Source of the DNA: Paenibacillus mendelii
Lineage (GTDB): Bacteria > Bacillota > Bacilli > Paenibacillales > Paenibacillaceae
Assembly (NCBI RefSeq): GCF_024498075.1
Contig: NZ_JANHOF010000010.1
Location: 157,898 to 221,897, forward strand
DNA: 64,000 nucleotides
Reading direction: 5' to 3'
Position numbers and translations under genes: made by a program. The number at the start of each line of letters is the position of its first letter. Position 1 is the first letter of the stretch. This document shows, piece after piece, positions 18,581-29,737 of the stretch. The notes beneath the pieces were generated by a model. The model had not been told where the DNA came from, did no database searches, and saw only the letters and a program-made list of their open reading frames with translations.

Positions 18581-19084
18581 ATGAACGATAAGCTCAGTCA
18601 AGCACTGAACGATCAATTGAATTTCGAATTTTACTCCGCTCATGTTTATTTGGCCATAGCCGCGTACTGCTCGGGAGAAAGCTTGGACGGGTTTGCGAAC
18701 TTCTTTATCGTCCAGGCCGAGGAAGAACGGTTTCATGCCATGAAAATTTACAAATATTTGAATGATCGGGGGAAACGCGTCTCCATGACCGGCATGAACA
18801 CCCCCAAGAACGCATACGGTTCCATACTCGAGGCATTCGAGCATGCTTATGAGCACGAGCAAATCGTGACGCGCCGTATTTATGACCTGTCCGATATTGC
18901 GATGAACGACCGCGAGCATGCGACCATTCAATTTCTCAAATGGTTCATCGACGAGCAGGTTGAAGAGGAATCCATGTTCGACAGCATCATTAACAAGCTG
19001 AAGCGGATCGACCAGGACAGCAACGCATTCTTCATGCTTGATAATGAATTCGCACAGCGTGTGTTCACGCCTCCTGCGGTCTAA
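18581..19084 (+). CDS. ftnA: Ferritin (non-haem iron storage)
   Basis: A 167-residue ferritin-like four-helix protein that would form a 24-subunit shell, oxidise Fe(II) and store Fe(III). Seen: QLNFEFYSAHVYLAIAAYC (helix A with the ferroxidase Glu), QAEEERFHAMKIYKYLNDRG (E-x-x-H of helix B), EHEQIVTRRIYDL (helix C) and FIDEQVEEESMFDSII (helix D). The usual FtnA length is 165-170. Of two adjacent ATGs (18578 and 18581) the second is 6 bases after GAGG. It may be read from its own promoter or from the Fur-box promoter upstream. Confidence 0.9.
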   Translation: MNDKLSQALNDQLNFEFYSAHVYLAIAAYCSGESLDGFANFFIVQAEEERFHAMKIYKYLNDRGKRVSMTGMNTPKNAYGSILEAFEHAYEHEQIVTRRIYDLSDIAMNDREHATIQFLKWFIDEQVEEESMFDSIINKLKRIDQDSNAFFMLDNEFAQRVFTPPAV

Positions 19085-19105
19085 CAGCGTGCTCTAGGCC
19101 ATATA

Positions 19106-19150
19106 CAAAGAAACAGGACAGCCCCGGATGGGGACTGTCCTGTTTCTTTG
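19106..19150. terminator. Bidirectional terminator between ferritin and the poly-HAMP kinase
   Basis: The arm CAAAGAAACAGGACAG (19106-19121) pairs with 19135-19150, topped by CCCC/GGGG with one unpaired A. The outer arms supply an A-run on one side and a T-rich run on the other, so both convergent genes can end here. Confidence 0.85.
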
Positions 19151-19175
19151 TGCTGCCTCAGATACTCCAAATGAA

Positions 19176-22100
19176 TTATGGTTGGTCCACCGTTTCTTCC
19201 TGCGAATCCAACCAGCTGCGGATCATAGAGAGCAATTGGGCGCTATTAACCGGTTTGGTGATGTAATCGGAAGCGCCTGCCTCCAGACACAGCTCCCGGT
19301 CACCCTTCATCGCTTTCGCCGTGAGCGCAATGATCGGGAGTTCCTTGAACACCGGCTTCTGGCGAATTGCACGCGTCGTCTCATAGCCATCCATCACCGG
19401 CATCATAATATCCATCAGGACGATATCGATATCGGGATTCTGCTCCAGAATGCCAATGGCGTCATGTCCGTTCTCCGCCGGAATGACCTTCATTTGGTGA
19501 CGTTCAAGAATCGTCGTCAACGCAAATATATTTCGGATATCGTCATCGACGACCAGCACCTTTTTATACTCAATCATCTCATCCGACTGGTGAATCTTGA
19601 CGAACGCTCTCTTCGACGCATCGGGAAGATTGTCCGCATGGCGGTGCAGATACAAGGAGGTTTCCTCGATAACCTGTACCGGCGACCTTACTTCCTTGAT
19701 GACCGCCGACTTCATCAGCTCTTCAAGTGCATTCTCTTGCTCGGGTGTAAGCTTATTGGTCCGGTGGATGACGATCGGTTTATACTTATTCGTCGCGTTC
19801 TTCTGCACGTCTCGAACGAATCGCACGATATCCGTGTCCGGAAGCTCGTTATCCGCCAGTATGCAATCGAAGTTCTTCGTCTTCAACTGGTTCAGCGCCT
19901 TACGTGATGTGTCCACCGCCACAATCTTCACATCCTTGTTGTCCACCAGCTCGACCCACTGCGTCCGCCGGTCTTTATCGCCCGATACGATCAGCAGCTG
20001 CCGGACATCCGAAGCTGCGTACTCATTCAGCTTATCCAGCGCTTTGTCGAGTGCTTCATGCGTGACCGGCTTGCAGATGAAGTCGAAGATGCCCTTCTGC
20101 TTGAGCCCCACTTCGTCTTCCTCGACCGTGATAACGGACACTGGAATATGACGGACGTTCATCTCATTCTTCAGCTGGTCAATGACCAGCCAACCATCCG
20201 AATCCTTCAAGTGGATATCGAGTGTAATGGCGATGGGCTTGTATTTTATCGCAAGCTCTAACGCATTGCTGCCCGTAGTCGTAATGACCGCTTTTATCCC
20301 CTTCTTGCGCAGAAGATCAAGCAGAATCTCGTTGAACTTCATATCATCCTCGATGATCAGGAATACACGATCGCCAGGCTGGATATCATTCCGGTCGTCC
20401 GTAATCCCCTTCTCCATATCAAGCGTGTAGCTGCGCGTTTTCTGTGCGGGCGTGACATCGATTACCTCCGGCACGTATTTCGGCTTCGGCCGTTCCGCTT
20501 CAGGCTCAGGCAGCAGTCCGCCAATCGGCAAATACAAATTGAAGGTACTGCCAACGCCGACATTGCTCGAGACCGTAATTTCCCCATCAAGCATCACGGC
20601 AATTTCACGAGATATGGCAAGGCCCAGACCTGTGCCGCCATATTCGCGATTCGTACTGCCATCCACCTGCTGGAAGGCCTCGAATATAATCGGCTGCTTG
20701 TCCTCCGGAATTCCAATGCCGGTATCGCTGACCGAGAAGCACAATACCTTCTGAGCACGCGATAAGTTCTCGTTTCCTTCGCTCCAGCCTTCGGCCGCCT
20801 GCCGGATATGCATCGTGATCTGGCCTTTCTCGGTAAACTTAAAGGCATTCGACAGCAGGTTCTTGATAATCTGCTGCAGCCGTTTCGGATCCGTCATGAA
20901 TGTCTTCGGAAGCCCCGGCTCCGTTATAATCTGGTATTCCAGCTTCTTATCCTCCGCGATATGGCGGAAGGTGCGCTCCATCCCGGCTGTGAGATCTGTG
21001 ATAGACATATCGGTATAGTCCGGTGTGACGGTGCCTGACTCGATCTTCGACAAATCAAGAATGTCATTGATCAGATTGAGCAGCTCCATCCCCGATTCTT
21101 GAATCATCTTCGAGAACTTCACTTGATTCACGGTCAAATTCTTATCGAGATTCTCGGCCAGCTGCTCCGCCAGCAGAAGCAAGGAGTTCAGCGGCGTACG
21201 AAGCTCATGCGACATATTCGCCAGGAATTCGGATTTGTATCTGGATGTCAGCGCCAGCTGCTCGGCCTTCTCCTCCAAGAATCGCTTCGCCAGCTCGACC
21301 TCGTCGTTCTTGCTCTCCACCTCGGCTTTCTGAATGACCAGCAGCTTGGCTTTGTCTTCCAGCTCCTCGTTCGTGTTTTGCAGTTCCATCTGCTGCTTCT
21401 GCAGCTCCTCGGTCAACGACTGGGACTGCATCAGCAGCTCCTCCGTCCGCTGGTTCGCCTGCATGGTATTAATGACGATCCCAATGGATTCTGTCAGCTG
21501 GTCGAGAAAAGCGATATCGATCTCGCTGAAGGCCCGGAATGAGGCCAGTTCAAGCACCGCCAACACTTGATCCTCAAAAATAATCGGCAGCAAAATAATG
21601 TTAAGCGGCGTTGCTTCGCCAAGTCCCGACGAGATTACGACGTAATCATTCGGTACGTTAGTCAATAGAATGCGCTGTTTCTCAATAAGACATTGGCCGA
21701 CGAGCCCCTGCCCCGCACGATATTCATTTGACAGATGCTTACGCTGCTGATACGCATAGCTCGCGAACAACGCAAGCACCGGTTCTCCATTACCCGGCTC
21801 ATTAATATAAAATACGCCATGCTGCATGGACACGAGCGGCGCAAGCTCCGATAGAATCATGCGGCTGACGGCATATAAGTCCCGTTGGCCCTGCAGCAGC
21901 CGCGAGAATTTGGCGAGATTCGTCTTCAGCCAATCCTGCTCCGTGTTGATTCGAGTCGTTTCCTTCAAATTGCGGATCATCTCATTGACATTGTCCTTGA
22001 GCTCGGCTACTTCGCCTGCAGCGGCAACATCGATCGACCGGGACAGATCCCCCTTGGTTACCGCCGTCGCGACATTCGTAATCGCCCGCACCTGCGTGGT

Positions 22101-24914
22101 CAGCGTACTGGCCATATAGTTGACATTATCGGTCAAATCCCGCCATGTCCCCGCCGCGCCCGGAACGTTCGCTTGACCGCCCAGCTTGCCTTCCGCGCCG
22201 ACCTCGCGGGAAACGGTCGTAACCTGATCCGCGAAGGTCGCCAGCGTATCGATCATGCTGTTGATTGTATCGGTCAGCTCGGCGATCTCGCCCTTCGCCT
22301 CCACGGTCAGCTTCTGCTTCATATTCCCGTTCGCGACCGCTGTCACGACCTTGGCGATACCGCGCACTTGGTCCGTCAAGTTCGTCGCCATTATATTGAC
22401 GTTGTCGGTGAGATCCTTCCAGATTCCGCCGACACCGCGCACCTGGGCTTGTCCGCCCAGCTTGCCGTCCGTGCCGACCTCGCGCGCCACCCGCGTCACC
22501 TCGGAGGCGAATGAATTGAGCTGATCCACCATCGTATTGATCGTGTTCTTCAGCTCGAACAGCTCGCCCTTCACGTCGACCGTAATTTTCTTCGAGAGGT
22601 CGCCATTGGCAACCGCGGTCGTAACGCCGGCGATATTACGCATTTGAACGGTCAAGTTGCTGGCCATGTAGTTCACCGTATCGGTCAAGTCTTTCCACGT
22701 GCCGGATACGTCCTTGACGTCAGCTTGGGCACCGAGCTTTCCTTCCGTGCCAACCTCACGCGCGACCCGCGTAACCTCGGAAGCAAAGTTGCTCAGCTGA
22801 TCCACCATCGTATTCATCGTTATTTTGAGCTCGAGAATTTCACCCTTGACGTCGACAGTGATTTTCTTGGATAAATCCCCTTTGGCGACCGCTGTCGTCA
22901 CTTCGGCGATATTCCGTACCTGGTCGGTCAGATTGCGGGCCATGCTGTTAACGCCCTCTGTCAAATCCTTCCACGTACCGCCGACACCCTTCACCTGCGC
23001 TTGTCCGCCCAGTCTGCCCTCCGTACCCACCTCGCGCGCCACCCGCGTCACCTCGGAGGCGAACGTGGAGAGCTGATCCACCATCGTATTGATCGTATTC
23101 TTCAGCTCCAGAATTTCCCCCTGGACATCGGCTGTAATTTTCTTCGACAAGTCGCCATTGGCAACCGCCGTCGTCACGACAGCGATGTTACGCACTTGGT
23201 TCGTCAGATTCGACGCCATGTAGTTTACGCTCTCCGTCAAATCGCGCCATGTCCCCGCTACGCCTCTAACCTGCGCTTGTCCGCCAAGCATCCCGAGCGT
23301 ACCGACCTCGCGGGCCACCCTCGTAACCTCGGACGCGAATGTAGAAAGCTGATCTACCATCGTATTGATTGTATTCTTCAGCTCCAGAATTTCGCCCTTG
23401 GCATTCACGGTGATTTGCTTGGATAGATCCCCTTTGGCGACCGCCGTCGTCACATCGGCGATATTACGCACCTGGTCGGTCAGCGTGCTCGCCATGAAGT
23501 TAACGCTATCGGTCAGATCCTTCCACGTGCCGGATACGTCCTTCACGTCCGCTTGTCCGCCCAGCTTGCCCTCCGTGGAAACTTCGCGTGCGACCCGCGT
23601 CACCTCGGATGCAAAGTTGCTGAGCTGGTCGACCATCGTATTAATGGTGCTCTTCAACTCCAGAATCTCGCCTTTAGCGTCCACCGTGATCGTCTTGGAC
23701 AGATCGCCCTTCGCGACGGCCGTTGTCACCTCCGCGATGTTGCGCACCTGGTTCGTCAAGTTCGACGCCATATAGTTCACGCTCTCCGTCAAATCACGCC
23801 ACGTTCCCGCAACGCCGCTAACCTCGGCTTGGCCGCCGAGTATACCTTCCGTGCCAACCTCGCGCGCCATCCGCGTCACCTCGGAAGCGAATGTGCTGAG
23901 CTGATCGACCATGGTGTTAATCGTATTCTTCAGTTCAAGGATTTCACCTTGAACATCAGCTGTAATTTTCTTCGACAAGTCGCCGTTTGCAACCGCCGTC
24001 GTCACGACAGCGATATTGCGCACCTGATTCGTCAGGTTCGACGCCATGTAGTTCACGCTCTCCGTCAAATCCCGCCATGTTCCAGATACGCCTTTCACAT
24101 CCGCTTGTCCGCCAAGCTTGCCTTCCGTCCCGACTTCCTTCGCGACACGCGTGACCTCGGAAGAGAATGTCGAGAGCTGATCGACCATCGTATTAATCGT
24201 GTTCTTCAGTTCCAGAATTTCACCCTTGGCGTTAACCGTGATCTGCTTGGACAAATCGCCATTGGCGACGGCTGTCGTGACAGCCGCAATATTACGGACC
24301 TGATCGGTCAAGTTGGTCGCCATATTATTAACGCTATCGGTCAAATCCTTCCACGTGCCGGACACGCCCTTCACATCGGCTTGTCCGCCGAGCTTACCCT
24401 CGGTTCCGACCTCGCGGGCAACGCGAGTCACCTCGGAGGCGAACGTGCTGAGCTGATTAACCATCATATTGATGTTCGTCGCGGTCCGCTGGAATTCACC
24501 GGTCAGCGCCCGGCCTTCGAATTCCAGCTCCACCTTCTGAGAAAGGTCGCCCTGCGCAACGGCATTAATAACGCGTACCATCTCACTGGTCGGCTGAATG
24601 AGGTCGACGACCAGCCCGTTCAACGACTCGACGACCGTCTCCCAAGAACCGCCCGTGCTCTTATGAACAAACCGCCGGGACAGCTTTCCCTCTTTGCCGA
24701 CAATCGTCGCAACCGTCTGAACCTCGGTAACCAAGCTTTCCTGCATATCCATAATCTCGTTGAATGTGTCTGCCACTTTGCCCGCAAGACCCGTGTGGTC
24801 ATACGGCATTCTATATGAGAAATTGCCTTTCTTCAGCGCCATCAAGGCGTTTAACAATTCACCAGCATCAATGCCATCTTGAACGGTCTCCCGCTTCTGT
24901 TCCTGATCCGACAT
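19176..24914 (-). CDS. Giant soluble poly-HAMP hybrid sensor histidine kinase
   Basis: A 1,912-residue kinase with no signal peptide or membrane segment. Domains: a leading HAMP (about 20-70); ten tandem 92-residue units (about 73-985), each with one canonical HAMP ([14 protein letters not shown]...[18 protein letters not shown]) and one divergent HAMP ([19 protein letters not shown]); a GAF domain (about 1000-1150); a coiled coil; HisKA with [10 protein letters not shown] (His near 1234); HATPase_c with GTGLGLAIS; then three REC domains (about 1514, 1641, 1784). REC3 has a canonical [16 protein letters not shown]2 is divergent. This resembles fungal group III kinases (Nik1/Os-1). Start: ATG with AGGAGGG about 10 bases upstream. 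No cognate regulator is adjacent. Confidence 0.92.
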   Translation of the reverse strand: MSDQEQKRETVQDGIDAGELLNALMALKKGNFSYRMPYDHTGLAGKVADTFNEIMDMQESLVTEVQTVATIVGKEGKLSRRFVHKSTGGSWETVVESLNGLVVDLIQPTSEMVRVINAVAQGDLSQKVELEFEGRALTGEFQRTATNINMMVNQLSTFASEVTRVAREVGTEGKLGGQADVKGVSGTWKDLTDSVNNMATNLTDQVRNIAAVTTAVANGDLSKQITVNAKGEILELKNTINTMVDQLSTFSSEVTRVAKEVGTEGKLGGQADVKGVSGTWRDLTESVNYMASNLTNQVRNIAVVTTAVANGDLSKKITADVQGEILELKNTINTMVDQLSTFASEVTRMAREVGTEGILGGQAEVSGVAGTWRDLTESVNYMASNLTNQVRNIAEVTTAVAKGDLSKTITVDAKGEILELKSTINTMVDQLSNFASEVTRVAREVSTEGKLGGQADVKDVSGTWKDLTDSVNFMASTLTDQVRNIADVTTAVAKGDLSKQITVNAKGEILELKNTINTMVDQLSTFASEVTRVAREVGTLGMLGGQAQVRGVAGTWRDLTESVNYMASNLTNQVRNIAVVTTAVANGDLSKKITADVQGEILELKNTINTMVDQLSTFASEVTRVAREVGTEGRLGGQAQVKGVGGTWKDLTEGVNSMARNLTDQVRNIAEVTTAVAKGDLSKKITVDVKGEILELKITMNTMVDQLSNFASEVTRVAREVGTEGKLGAQADVKDVSGTWKDLTDTVNYMASNLTVQMRNIAGVTTAVANGDLSKKITVDVKGELFELKNTINTMVDQLNSFASEVTRVAREVGTDGKLGGQAQVRGVGGIWKDLTDNVNIMATNLTDQVRGIAKVVTAVANGNMKQKLTVEAKGEIAELTDTINSMIDTLATFADQVTTVSREVGAEGKLGGQANVPGAAGTWRDLTDNVNYMASTLTTQVRAITNVATAVTKGDLSRSIDVAAAGEVAELKDNVNEMIRNLKETTRINTEQDWLKTNLAKFSRLLQGQRDLYAVSRMILSELAPLVSMQHGVFYINEPGNGEPVLALFASYAYQQRKHLSNEYRAGQGLVGQCLIEKQRILLTNVPNDYVVISSGLGEATPLNIILLPIIFEDQVLAVLELASFRAFSEIDIAFLDQLTESIGIVINTMQANQRTEELLMQSQSLTEELQKQQMELQNTNEELEDKAKLLVIQKAEVESKNDEVELAKRFLEEKAEQLALTSRYKSEFLANMSHELRTPLNSLLLLAEQLAENLDKNLTVNQVKFSKMIQESGMELLNLINDILDLSKIESGTVTPDYTDMSITDLTAGMERTFRHIAEDKKLEYQIITEPGLPKTFMTDPKRLQQIIKNLLSNAFKFTEKGQITMHIRQAAEGWSEGNENLSRAQKVLCFSVSDTGIGIPEDKQPIIFEAFQQVDGSTNREYGGTGLGLAISREIAVMLDGEITVSSNVGVGSTFNLYLPIGGLLPEPEAERPKPKYVPEVIDVTPAQKTRSYTLDMEKGITDDRNDIQPGDRVFLIIEDDMKFNEILLDLLRKKGIKAVITTTGSNALELAIKYKPIAITLDIHLKDSDGWLVIDQLKNEMNVRHIPVSVITVEEDEVGLKQKGIFDFICKPVTHEALDKALDKLNEYAASDVRQLLIVSGDKDRRTQWVELVDNKDVKIVAVDTSRKALNQLKTKNFDCILADNELPDTDIVRFVRDVQKNATNKYKPIVIHRTNKLTPEQENALEELMKSAVIKEVRSPVQVIEETSLYLHRHADNLPDASKRAFVKIHQSDEMIEYKKVLVVDDDIRNIFALTTILERHQMKVIPAENGHDAIGILEQNPDIDIVLMDIMMPVMDGYETTRAIRQKPVFKELPIIALTAKAMKGDRELCLEAGASDYITKPVNSAQLLSMIRSWLDSQEETVDQP
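21960..24700 (-). repeat. Ten tandem 276-bp coding repeats (double-HAMP units)
   Basis: Each unit encodes 92 residues beginning with a G(T)EGKLGGQ-type block. Internal units are most alike; the first and the last two are more diverged. The tandem DNA similarity could allow unit gain or loss by recombination. Confidence 0.88.
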
Positions 24915-25094
24915 GAACTATTTTCCCTCCTGTGTAAGGATTATGAAAAATCGCATGATAAATAAACAGATAGATCGACCTTCCTCCCCATATTTTACTA
25001 GTATTCGGGCCCGCTGTCATCTGGCAAGCATTGCCGAACCCCCGTCATAGAGCTATTCCCTAATTTTTATGAAGGAATTTGTAAGCTTCCACGC

Positions 25095-25130
25095 AAAAAA
25101 AGCCTTACCCCAACTGACTAGGGTAAGACG
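25095..25130 (-). terminator. Terminator of the AxGxx repeat gene
   Basis: On the minus strand CTTACCC and GGGTAAG pair around a 10-base loop and are followed by GC and seven T residues, about 15 bases past the stop at 25147. Confidence 0.85.
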
Positions 25131-25146
25131 CCTATCCTTCTGAACA

Positions 25147-25617
25147 TTATGTAATGAGTCTTTCGAACCATCGGAAGATATCTCCGATAATAGGGACGAT
25201 ACCGAAGCCGTGATTGCCAACCGCAACCGCGCCGAACGCTGTGTCGCCGATCGCGACTGCCCCCAAGGCCAACTCTCCGATACTGACAGCGCCGAGTGCG
25301 AGATCGCCAATCGCCACCGCACCGCAAGCGAGTCCGTTAGAAATCGCGACTGCGCCAAGTCCAAGCAGGCCGCCGAGCGCCACCGCACCGAAGGAGAACA
25401 GACCGACACTGACTGCACCCCCTGCAACAACGCCGATCGCAATATCGCCAAGCGCAATGAGGCCAAGTGCTACCTTTGGCTTGCCGGCCCCGCTTCCTTT
25501 CGTACGAATGCTAATAACCGGAAAACCCGCCGACGGCCATTGATAATCAATTCCGGCTCCGCCACTGATGCCATCCGTATATCTTCCAATGCGCCCTAAA
25601 CGGCTCCAATCGAACAT
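25147..25617 (-). CDS. AxGxx pentapeptide-repeat-like protein
   Basis: A 156-residue protein of unrecognised family. Residues about 50-138 consist of roughly 18 five-residue units with the pattern A/S-hydrophobic-G-x-hydrophobic, for example AIGDL-ALGAV-SIGEL-ALGAV, broken once near LGLGAV-AISNGL. A five-residue period with small residues at position 1 is what right-handed pentapeptide helices show, but here the usual central Leu/Phe is Gly at position 3, so a different helix or a membrane-associated fold is possible. The C terminus FRWFERLIT is amphipathic. Start: ATG after GGAAGGTGG; it has its own terminator. Function unknown. Confidence 0.72.
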   Translation of the reverse strand: MFDWSRLGRIGRYTDGISGGAGIDYQWPSAGFPVISIRTKGSGAGKPKVALGLIALGDIAIGVVAGGAVSVGLFSFGAVALGGLLGLGAVAISNGLACGAVAIGDLALGAVSIGELALGAVAIGDTAFGAVAVGNHGFGIVPIIGDIFRWFERLIT

Positions 25618-25795
25618 CTGTGAACCACCTTCCGTTCAACCATATTCTCCCATTATGAACGAAGCAGGACGGGGATGTATCAGTCTGAATAAGGAATTGT
25701 GGCTCCGTCTCTAGACGGAGATACCGAATGTATATTTTCGTCGTCTTGCCTATTAATAACAACCAATTGCAATAAACCAAAATAAATCACACAAT

Positions 25796-25838
25796 CTTTA
25801 CTTGTATTTTACACCTCATTTACATTAATCCCTTAGAC
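25796..25838 (+). promoter_or_regulatory. Predicted phn regulator site, first copy
   Basis: Three direct TTTAC repeats begin at 25796, 25807 and 25818, exactly 11 bases apart. A -10-like TAGACT starts at 25833, 37 bases after the first repeat. The same layout precedes phnS. The rest of 25618-25947 shows only a short CTCCGTCT/AGACGGAG hairpin near 25703. Confidence 0.62.
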
Positions 25839-25947
25839 TATGAATGTCTGAAGCGCTAATACCCAAGCGAAGCCAACCAATTCCACTTTTTCAAAGTTAT
25901 CGATTTCGTTCACCTTGCTTTTATATTGTTGAGTTAGGAGATTGGCT

Positions 25948-27009
25948 ATGAATCCAGAGGGACTGACCATTCGCGATGTTCGAAAGACGTTTGGAGCCTT
26001 TCAAGCATTGAGCGACATTCAAATTGACATTCCAAAAGGCAAATTCACTTGTTTACTTGGCCCGAGCGGTTGTGGCAAAACGACGCTTCTCCGCATCATT
26101 TCCGGCTTGGAACGGCCGGACAGCGGAACGGTGCTGCTCGGAGGCCGCGACATCACGCCGCTTCCTGCAGCCAAACGAAACTTCGGAATCGTATTTCAAT
26201 CCTACGCGCTGTTCCCGAATATGACTGTTTCGGCCAATATCGCTTATGGGCTGAAAGGAAAGATACCGCGTCGAGACGTGGAAGCGAAGCTCGATGAAAT
26301 GCTTCGGCTAATGGATCTGGAAGCGATCCGTGACCGTTATCCATCGCAAATCTCAGGCGGCCAGCAGCAGCGCGTCGCATTAGCCCGTGCCGTGGCGTTG
26401 TCGCCGGAGGTGCTGCTTCTGGACGAGCCTCTGTCCGCCCTGGATGCGAAGGTACGCGTCAAGCTGCGGGAAGAGCTTTGTCTGCTGCAGCAGCGCCTTG
26501 GGATCACGACAGTCATGGTCACTCATGATCAGGAGGAAGCGCTCACGATGGCGGATCGGATCATCGTCATGGATCACGGCCAGGTTGTCCAAATCGGAAC
26601 GCCTCAGGAGGTCTATGACCGGCCGAACACGCCTTTCGTCGCTGACTTCATCGGGGCGATCAACTTCTTCCCCGTACAAGAAAAGAATAACCCGCTCTAT
26701 GCCATGCGGCCGGAGCACATCATTATCGCACCTGACGGAGCAGAAGATGCAATGGACGACGGTTTCAGGTCTTTCCGTGCCGTCGTTCAGCACATTGAAT
26801 TTCGCGGAGCCTTCTATCGAATCAGCCTGCTGCCGATTGACGAGAATGGCAGTGCAGCAGTTACAGCGGTGACGGTTGATGTGTCGGCACAAGTGGCCCA
26901 GCAGTATCGTCTAGAGCGCGATACCGTCATGACACTGCAGCTTCCTGCCGACCGTCTGCTGCAATATCCGCCTAAAGCAGTCGGGGCGTATGCTGAGGCT
27001 CGCCCATGA
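25948..27009 (+). CDS. phnT: 2-Aminoethylphosphonate ABC transporter ATP-binding protein
   Basis: About 353 residues. An ABC ATPase domain shows Walker [12 protein letters not shown]-loop [10 protein letters not shown], signature [14 protein letters not shown], Walker [12 protein letters not shown] and switch His [10 protein letters not shown]-terminal TOBE-like domain follows ([11 protein letters not shown]). It powers uptake through the fused permease next to it. Start: ATG 25948, 7 bases after AGGAG; the TTG at 25942 is inside that spacing. It overlaps the permease gene by ATGA. Context with phnX and phnW points to 2-aminoethylphosphonate rather than spermidine or iron. Confidence 0.9.
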   Translation: MNPEGLTIRDVRKTFGAFQALSDIQIDIPKGKFTCLLGPSGCGKTTLLRIISGLERPDSGTVLLGGRDITPLPAAKRNFGIVFQSYALFPNMTVSANIAYGLKGKIPRRDVEAKLDEMLRLMDLEAIRDRYPSQISGGQQQRVALARAVALSPEVLLLDEPLSALDAKVRVKLREELCLLQQRLGITTVMVTHDQEEALTMADRIIVMDHGQVVQIGTPQEVYDRPNTPFVADFIGAINFFPVQEKNNPLYAMRPEHIIIAPDGAEDAMDDGFRSFRAVVQHIEFRGAFYRISLLPIDENGSAAVTAVTVDVSAQVAQQYRLERDTVMTLQLPADRLLQYPPKAVGAYAEARP

Positions 27010-28799
27010 CTAGAACCGACAGCTCAGCACGGATCGACTCACAGCCTCAGCTGCCGCCAGATAACCGGGGACCCGCACCCGGCAGCAGGATTCAGCGTAC
27101 CTTTGAGCGATTCCGGCGCAGCTGGGGCACAGCCGAATGGATACAAGCTGCTGCCCTTCTGACCATGCTCCTGTTGCTCACGGTGCTGATCATTTTACCG
27201 CTCATTTCCATTTTCAAACAAGCCTTTCTGACTGTAGACGGCAGCTATGCAGGACTAGCATATTTTCAAACCTATCTGGAATCTCCGGCACTACTGCAGT
27301 CGCTGCAAAACACGGTTTTCGTCTCATTCATGACCACGATCATTGCCGTACCGCTGGCGTTTCTATTGGCTTACGTGCTGACCCGCACGGATATTCGCGG
27401 CAAATCCCTGTACAAAGCAGCAGCGCTGCTGCCGTTATTCGCGCCTACGATGATGCACGGCATCGGCTTGACGTATTTATTTGGCCATCAAGGGCTCATC
27501 TCCACGGGGTTCTTCGGCTGGCTGCCTTTTGAACTGCGCATTCCGCTGTATGGACCGGTCGGCATCATTATTTCGGAAGTCATCTACACGTTCCCGCAGG
27601 CGTTCCTCATCTTGACAGCGGCCTTGTCCATCAGTGACTACCGGCTGTATGAGGCTGCGGAGACACTTGGAGCAAACAAGCTGAAGAAGCTATTCACCGT
27701 AACATTGCCATCCGTCAAATATGCGCTTATGAGCGCCATAATTGTCTGCGCCACGCTAAGCTTTACCGATTTTGGCGCTCCGAAGGTGGTCGGCGGACAG
27801 TTCAACGTACTGGCCACAGATATTTTCAAGCAGGTCGTCGGCCAGCAAAATATGGCTTTGGGCGCTGTCGTCAGCATCGTGCTTACCCTCCCAGCCGTCC
27901 TTGCATTCGTTATCGACCGGATCGTCACACGCAGACAACAGGCTTACGTTACATCTAGATCGACGCCTTATGCCGTGAGGCCTCATCGGATGCGTAATGG
28001 CGTGGCGCATACGTACGCCGGATTGATTGCGCTGGCGATGCTCACCTTGCTCGCGGCGGTCGTCACCGCATCGCTTGTGAAAGTGTGGCCCTATCAGATG
28101 ACGTTCTCTTGGGACAACTACAAATTTACCGATTCAGCCGCAGGGGGCTTCGCGCCATTCTGGAACAGCTTGCGCATGGCTGCGATAACCGCCGTCATAG
28201 GAACGTTCATCACCTTTTTATTCGCCTACCTGATTGAACATATACGCATCCTGCCGTTGGTACGGCAAGCCGGTTATTTTCTCTCCATCATGCCGCTTGC
28301 CTTGCCTGGTCTTGTCATCGGATTGGCCTATATTTTCTTCTTCAATGATCCCGGCAATCCGTTGAACGTCATTTATGGAACGATGAGTATTCTTGTGCTG
28401 GCGAATATCGCCCACTTTTACTCTGTGCCCTTCATGACTGCAACAACGTCGCTGAAAATGATGGACAAGGAATTCGAGAACGTATCCTTGTCGATGAATG
28501 TCTCTTGGCTTCGTTCATTCATGCGAATAACTTTGCCACTATCGCTGCCAGCCATTATGGAGATGGCCATCTATTTCTTCATTAATGCCATGGTTACGGT
28601 CTCTGCGGTTATCTTTCTCTACGGTGCGGACTTGAAGCTCGCCTCCGTCGCCATTGTCAGTATGGACGATGCCGGAGACACCGCTCAAGCGGCGGCCATG
28701 TCCGTCTTGATTATCTGTACAAACTTGATCGTCCGCCTGCTCTACGAAGCCTATTCCGCCCGTATTAGGCACAAGACGGTCGCTTGGCGCGAGCGCTAA
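27006..28799 (+). CDS. phnV: 2-Aminoethylphosphonate ABC transporter permease, fused double permease
   Basis: A 597-residue membrane protein with about 12 hydrophobic segments and two binding-protein-dependent permease modules, each with an EAA-type loop: [21 protein letters not shown] in the first half and [22 protein letters not shown] in the second. Fused permeases of this length are typical of PhnUV-like and FbpB-like importers. The first 40 residues are a polar tail rich in Pro and Arg. Translation is coupled to phnT. The downstream 137-base gap carries two palindromic repeats before phnX. Confidence 0.9.
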   Translation: MTRTDSSARIDSQPQLPPDNRGPAPGSRIQRTFERFRRSWGTAEWIQAAALLTMLLLLTVLIILPLISIFKQAFLTVDGSYAGLAYFQTYLESPALLQSLQNTVFVSFMTTIIAVPLAFLLAYVLTRTDIRGKSLYKAAALLPLFAPTMMHGIGLTYLFGHQGLISTGFFGWLPFELRIPLYGPVGIIISEVIYTFPQAFLILTAALSISDYRLYEAAETLGANKLKKLFTVTLPSVKYALMSAIIVCATLSFTDFGAPKVVGGQFNVLATDIFKQVVGQQNMALGAVVSIVLTLPAVLAFVIDRIVTRRQQAYVTSRSTPYAVRPHRMRNGVAHTYAGLIALAMLTLLAAVVTASLVKVWPYQMTFSWDNYKFTDSAAGGFAPFWNSLRMAAITAVIGTFITFLFAYLIEHIRILPLVRQAGYFLSIMPLALPGLVIGLAYIFFFNDPGNPLNVIYGTMSILVLANIAHFYSVPFMTATTSLKMMDKEFENVSLSMNVSWLRSFMRITLPLSLPAIMEMAIYFFINAMVTVSAVIFLYGADLKLASVAIVSMDDAGDTAQAAAMSVLIICTNLIVRLLYEAYSARIRHKTVAWRER

Positions 28800-28801
28800 A
28801 C

Positions 28802-28917
28802 ATGTCAGTTTTGCTCGATTTCGCTTCCCCGAAGCGATGAGCTCACAAAACGAAGCTTATGCTTTCGATGTCAGTTTTGCTCGATTTCGCTTCTCCAAAG
28901 TGATGAGCTCACAAAAC
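28802..28917. repeat. Two tandem 50-bp palindromic units between phnV and phnX
   Basis: Copies at 28802-28851 and 28868-28917 differ at 3 of 50 positions. Each folds into a long hairpin with outer GTTTTG/CAAAAC and inner TCGCTTC/GAAGCGA arms. This resembles a REP-type intergenic element and could buffer mRNA decay between transport and catabolic genes. Confidence 0.75.
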
Positions 28918-28936
28918 TTTTAGGAGGAATTAAAAA

Positions 28937-29737
28937 ATGATCAAAGCTGTGATCGTGGATTGGGCTGGAACGATGGTTGATTTCGGTAGTTTTGCACCGG
29001 TGGAGGCATTCCGCCGTTTATTCCTGGAGCGCGGCATCGATGTCCCGTTCTCCATTGTCCGTGGTCCAATGGGACGGATGAAGAAAGATCATCTCCGCGA
29101 CATTTGCGCCGCACCGGAAGTCGCACATGCCTGGACGGCGAAATATGGCCGTCCGGTCGACGAAACCGATATCGACGAGATGTATGAGACGTTCGAACCG
29201 ATGCTTATGTCCATCCTCCATGAATTCGCCCAGCCTGTTCCTGGGGCCATTGAACTTACGGAACGGCTTCGTGCTAGCGGAATCGCCATCGGATCCACAA
29301 CAGGCTATACCCGCCCCATGATGAACATTATTAAACCCGAAGCGGCAAAACGCGGTTATACGCCCGATGTGGTTGTAACTCCGGATGAAGTACCCGGCGG
29401 CGGCCGGCCGTATCCTTGGATGGTTTATCGCGTCGCTGAACTGCTCGGTATTTATCCGATGCACGCTATTGTTAAATGCGGTGATACGGAAGCGGATATG
29501 TACGAAGGAAGACATGCCGGCGCATGGACCGTAGGTGTCGTGTTCGGCGGCAATGAGCCCGGCTTAAGCCTAGAGGAAACCGCTGCACTGTCGGCTGCAG
29601 AGCGTGAACGGCTATATGTCGAAGTGTCCACCCGTCTGACTGCAGCCGGAGCCCATTACATCATCCGGGAAATCGGGGAACTGGATCGTGTTATTACACA
29701 CATTAACCATGCACTTAAGCGGGGTGAACAGCCATGA
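28937..29737 (+). CDS. phnX: Phosphonoacetaldehyde hydrolase (phosphonatase)
   Basis: A 266-residue HAD-superfamily enzyme that splits phosphonoacetaldehyde to acetaldehyde and phosphate. Seen: the nucleophile motif [13 protein letters not shown] (Asp 8), the cap domain with [10 protein letters not shown] supplying the Schiff-base Lys, motif 2 GSTTGYTR, and the Mg-binding [13 protein letters not shown]. Length is normal. Start: ATG with TTTAGGAGG 9 bases upstream. It overlaps phnW by ATGA, so the two catabolic enzymes are made together. Confidence 0.95.
   Translation: MIKAVIVDWAGTMVDFGSFAPVEAFRRLFLERGIDVPFSIVRGPMGRMKKDHLRDICAAPEVAHAWTAKYGRPVDETDIDEMYETFEPMLMSILHEFAQPVPGAIELTERLRASGIAIGSTTGYTRPMMNIIKPEAAKRGYTPDVVVTPDEVPGGGRPYPWMVYRVAELLGIYPMHAIVKCGDTEADMYEGRHAGAWTVGVVFGGNEPGLSLEETAALSAAERERLYVEVSTRLTAAGAHYIIREIGELDRVITHINHALKRGEQP

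Noticed and set aside
21885..24818. Plus-strand open frames opposite the poly-HAMP kinase, up to 421 residues.
   Set aside because: They mirror the repeat period of the kinase gene, have no ribosome sites and encode Arg/His-rich shadow sequence.
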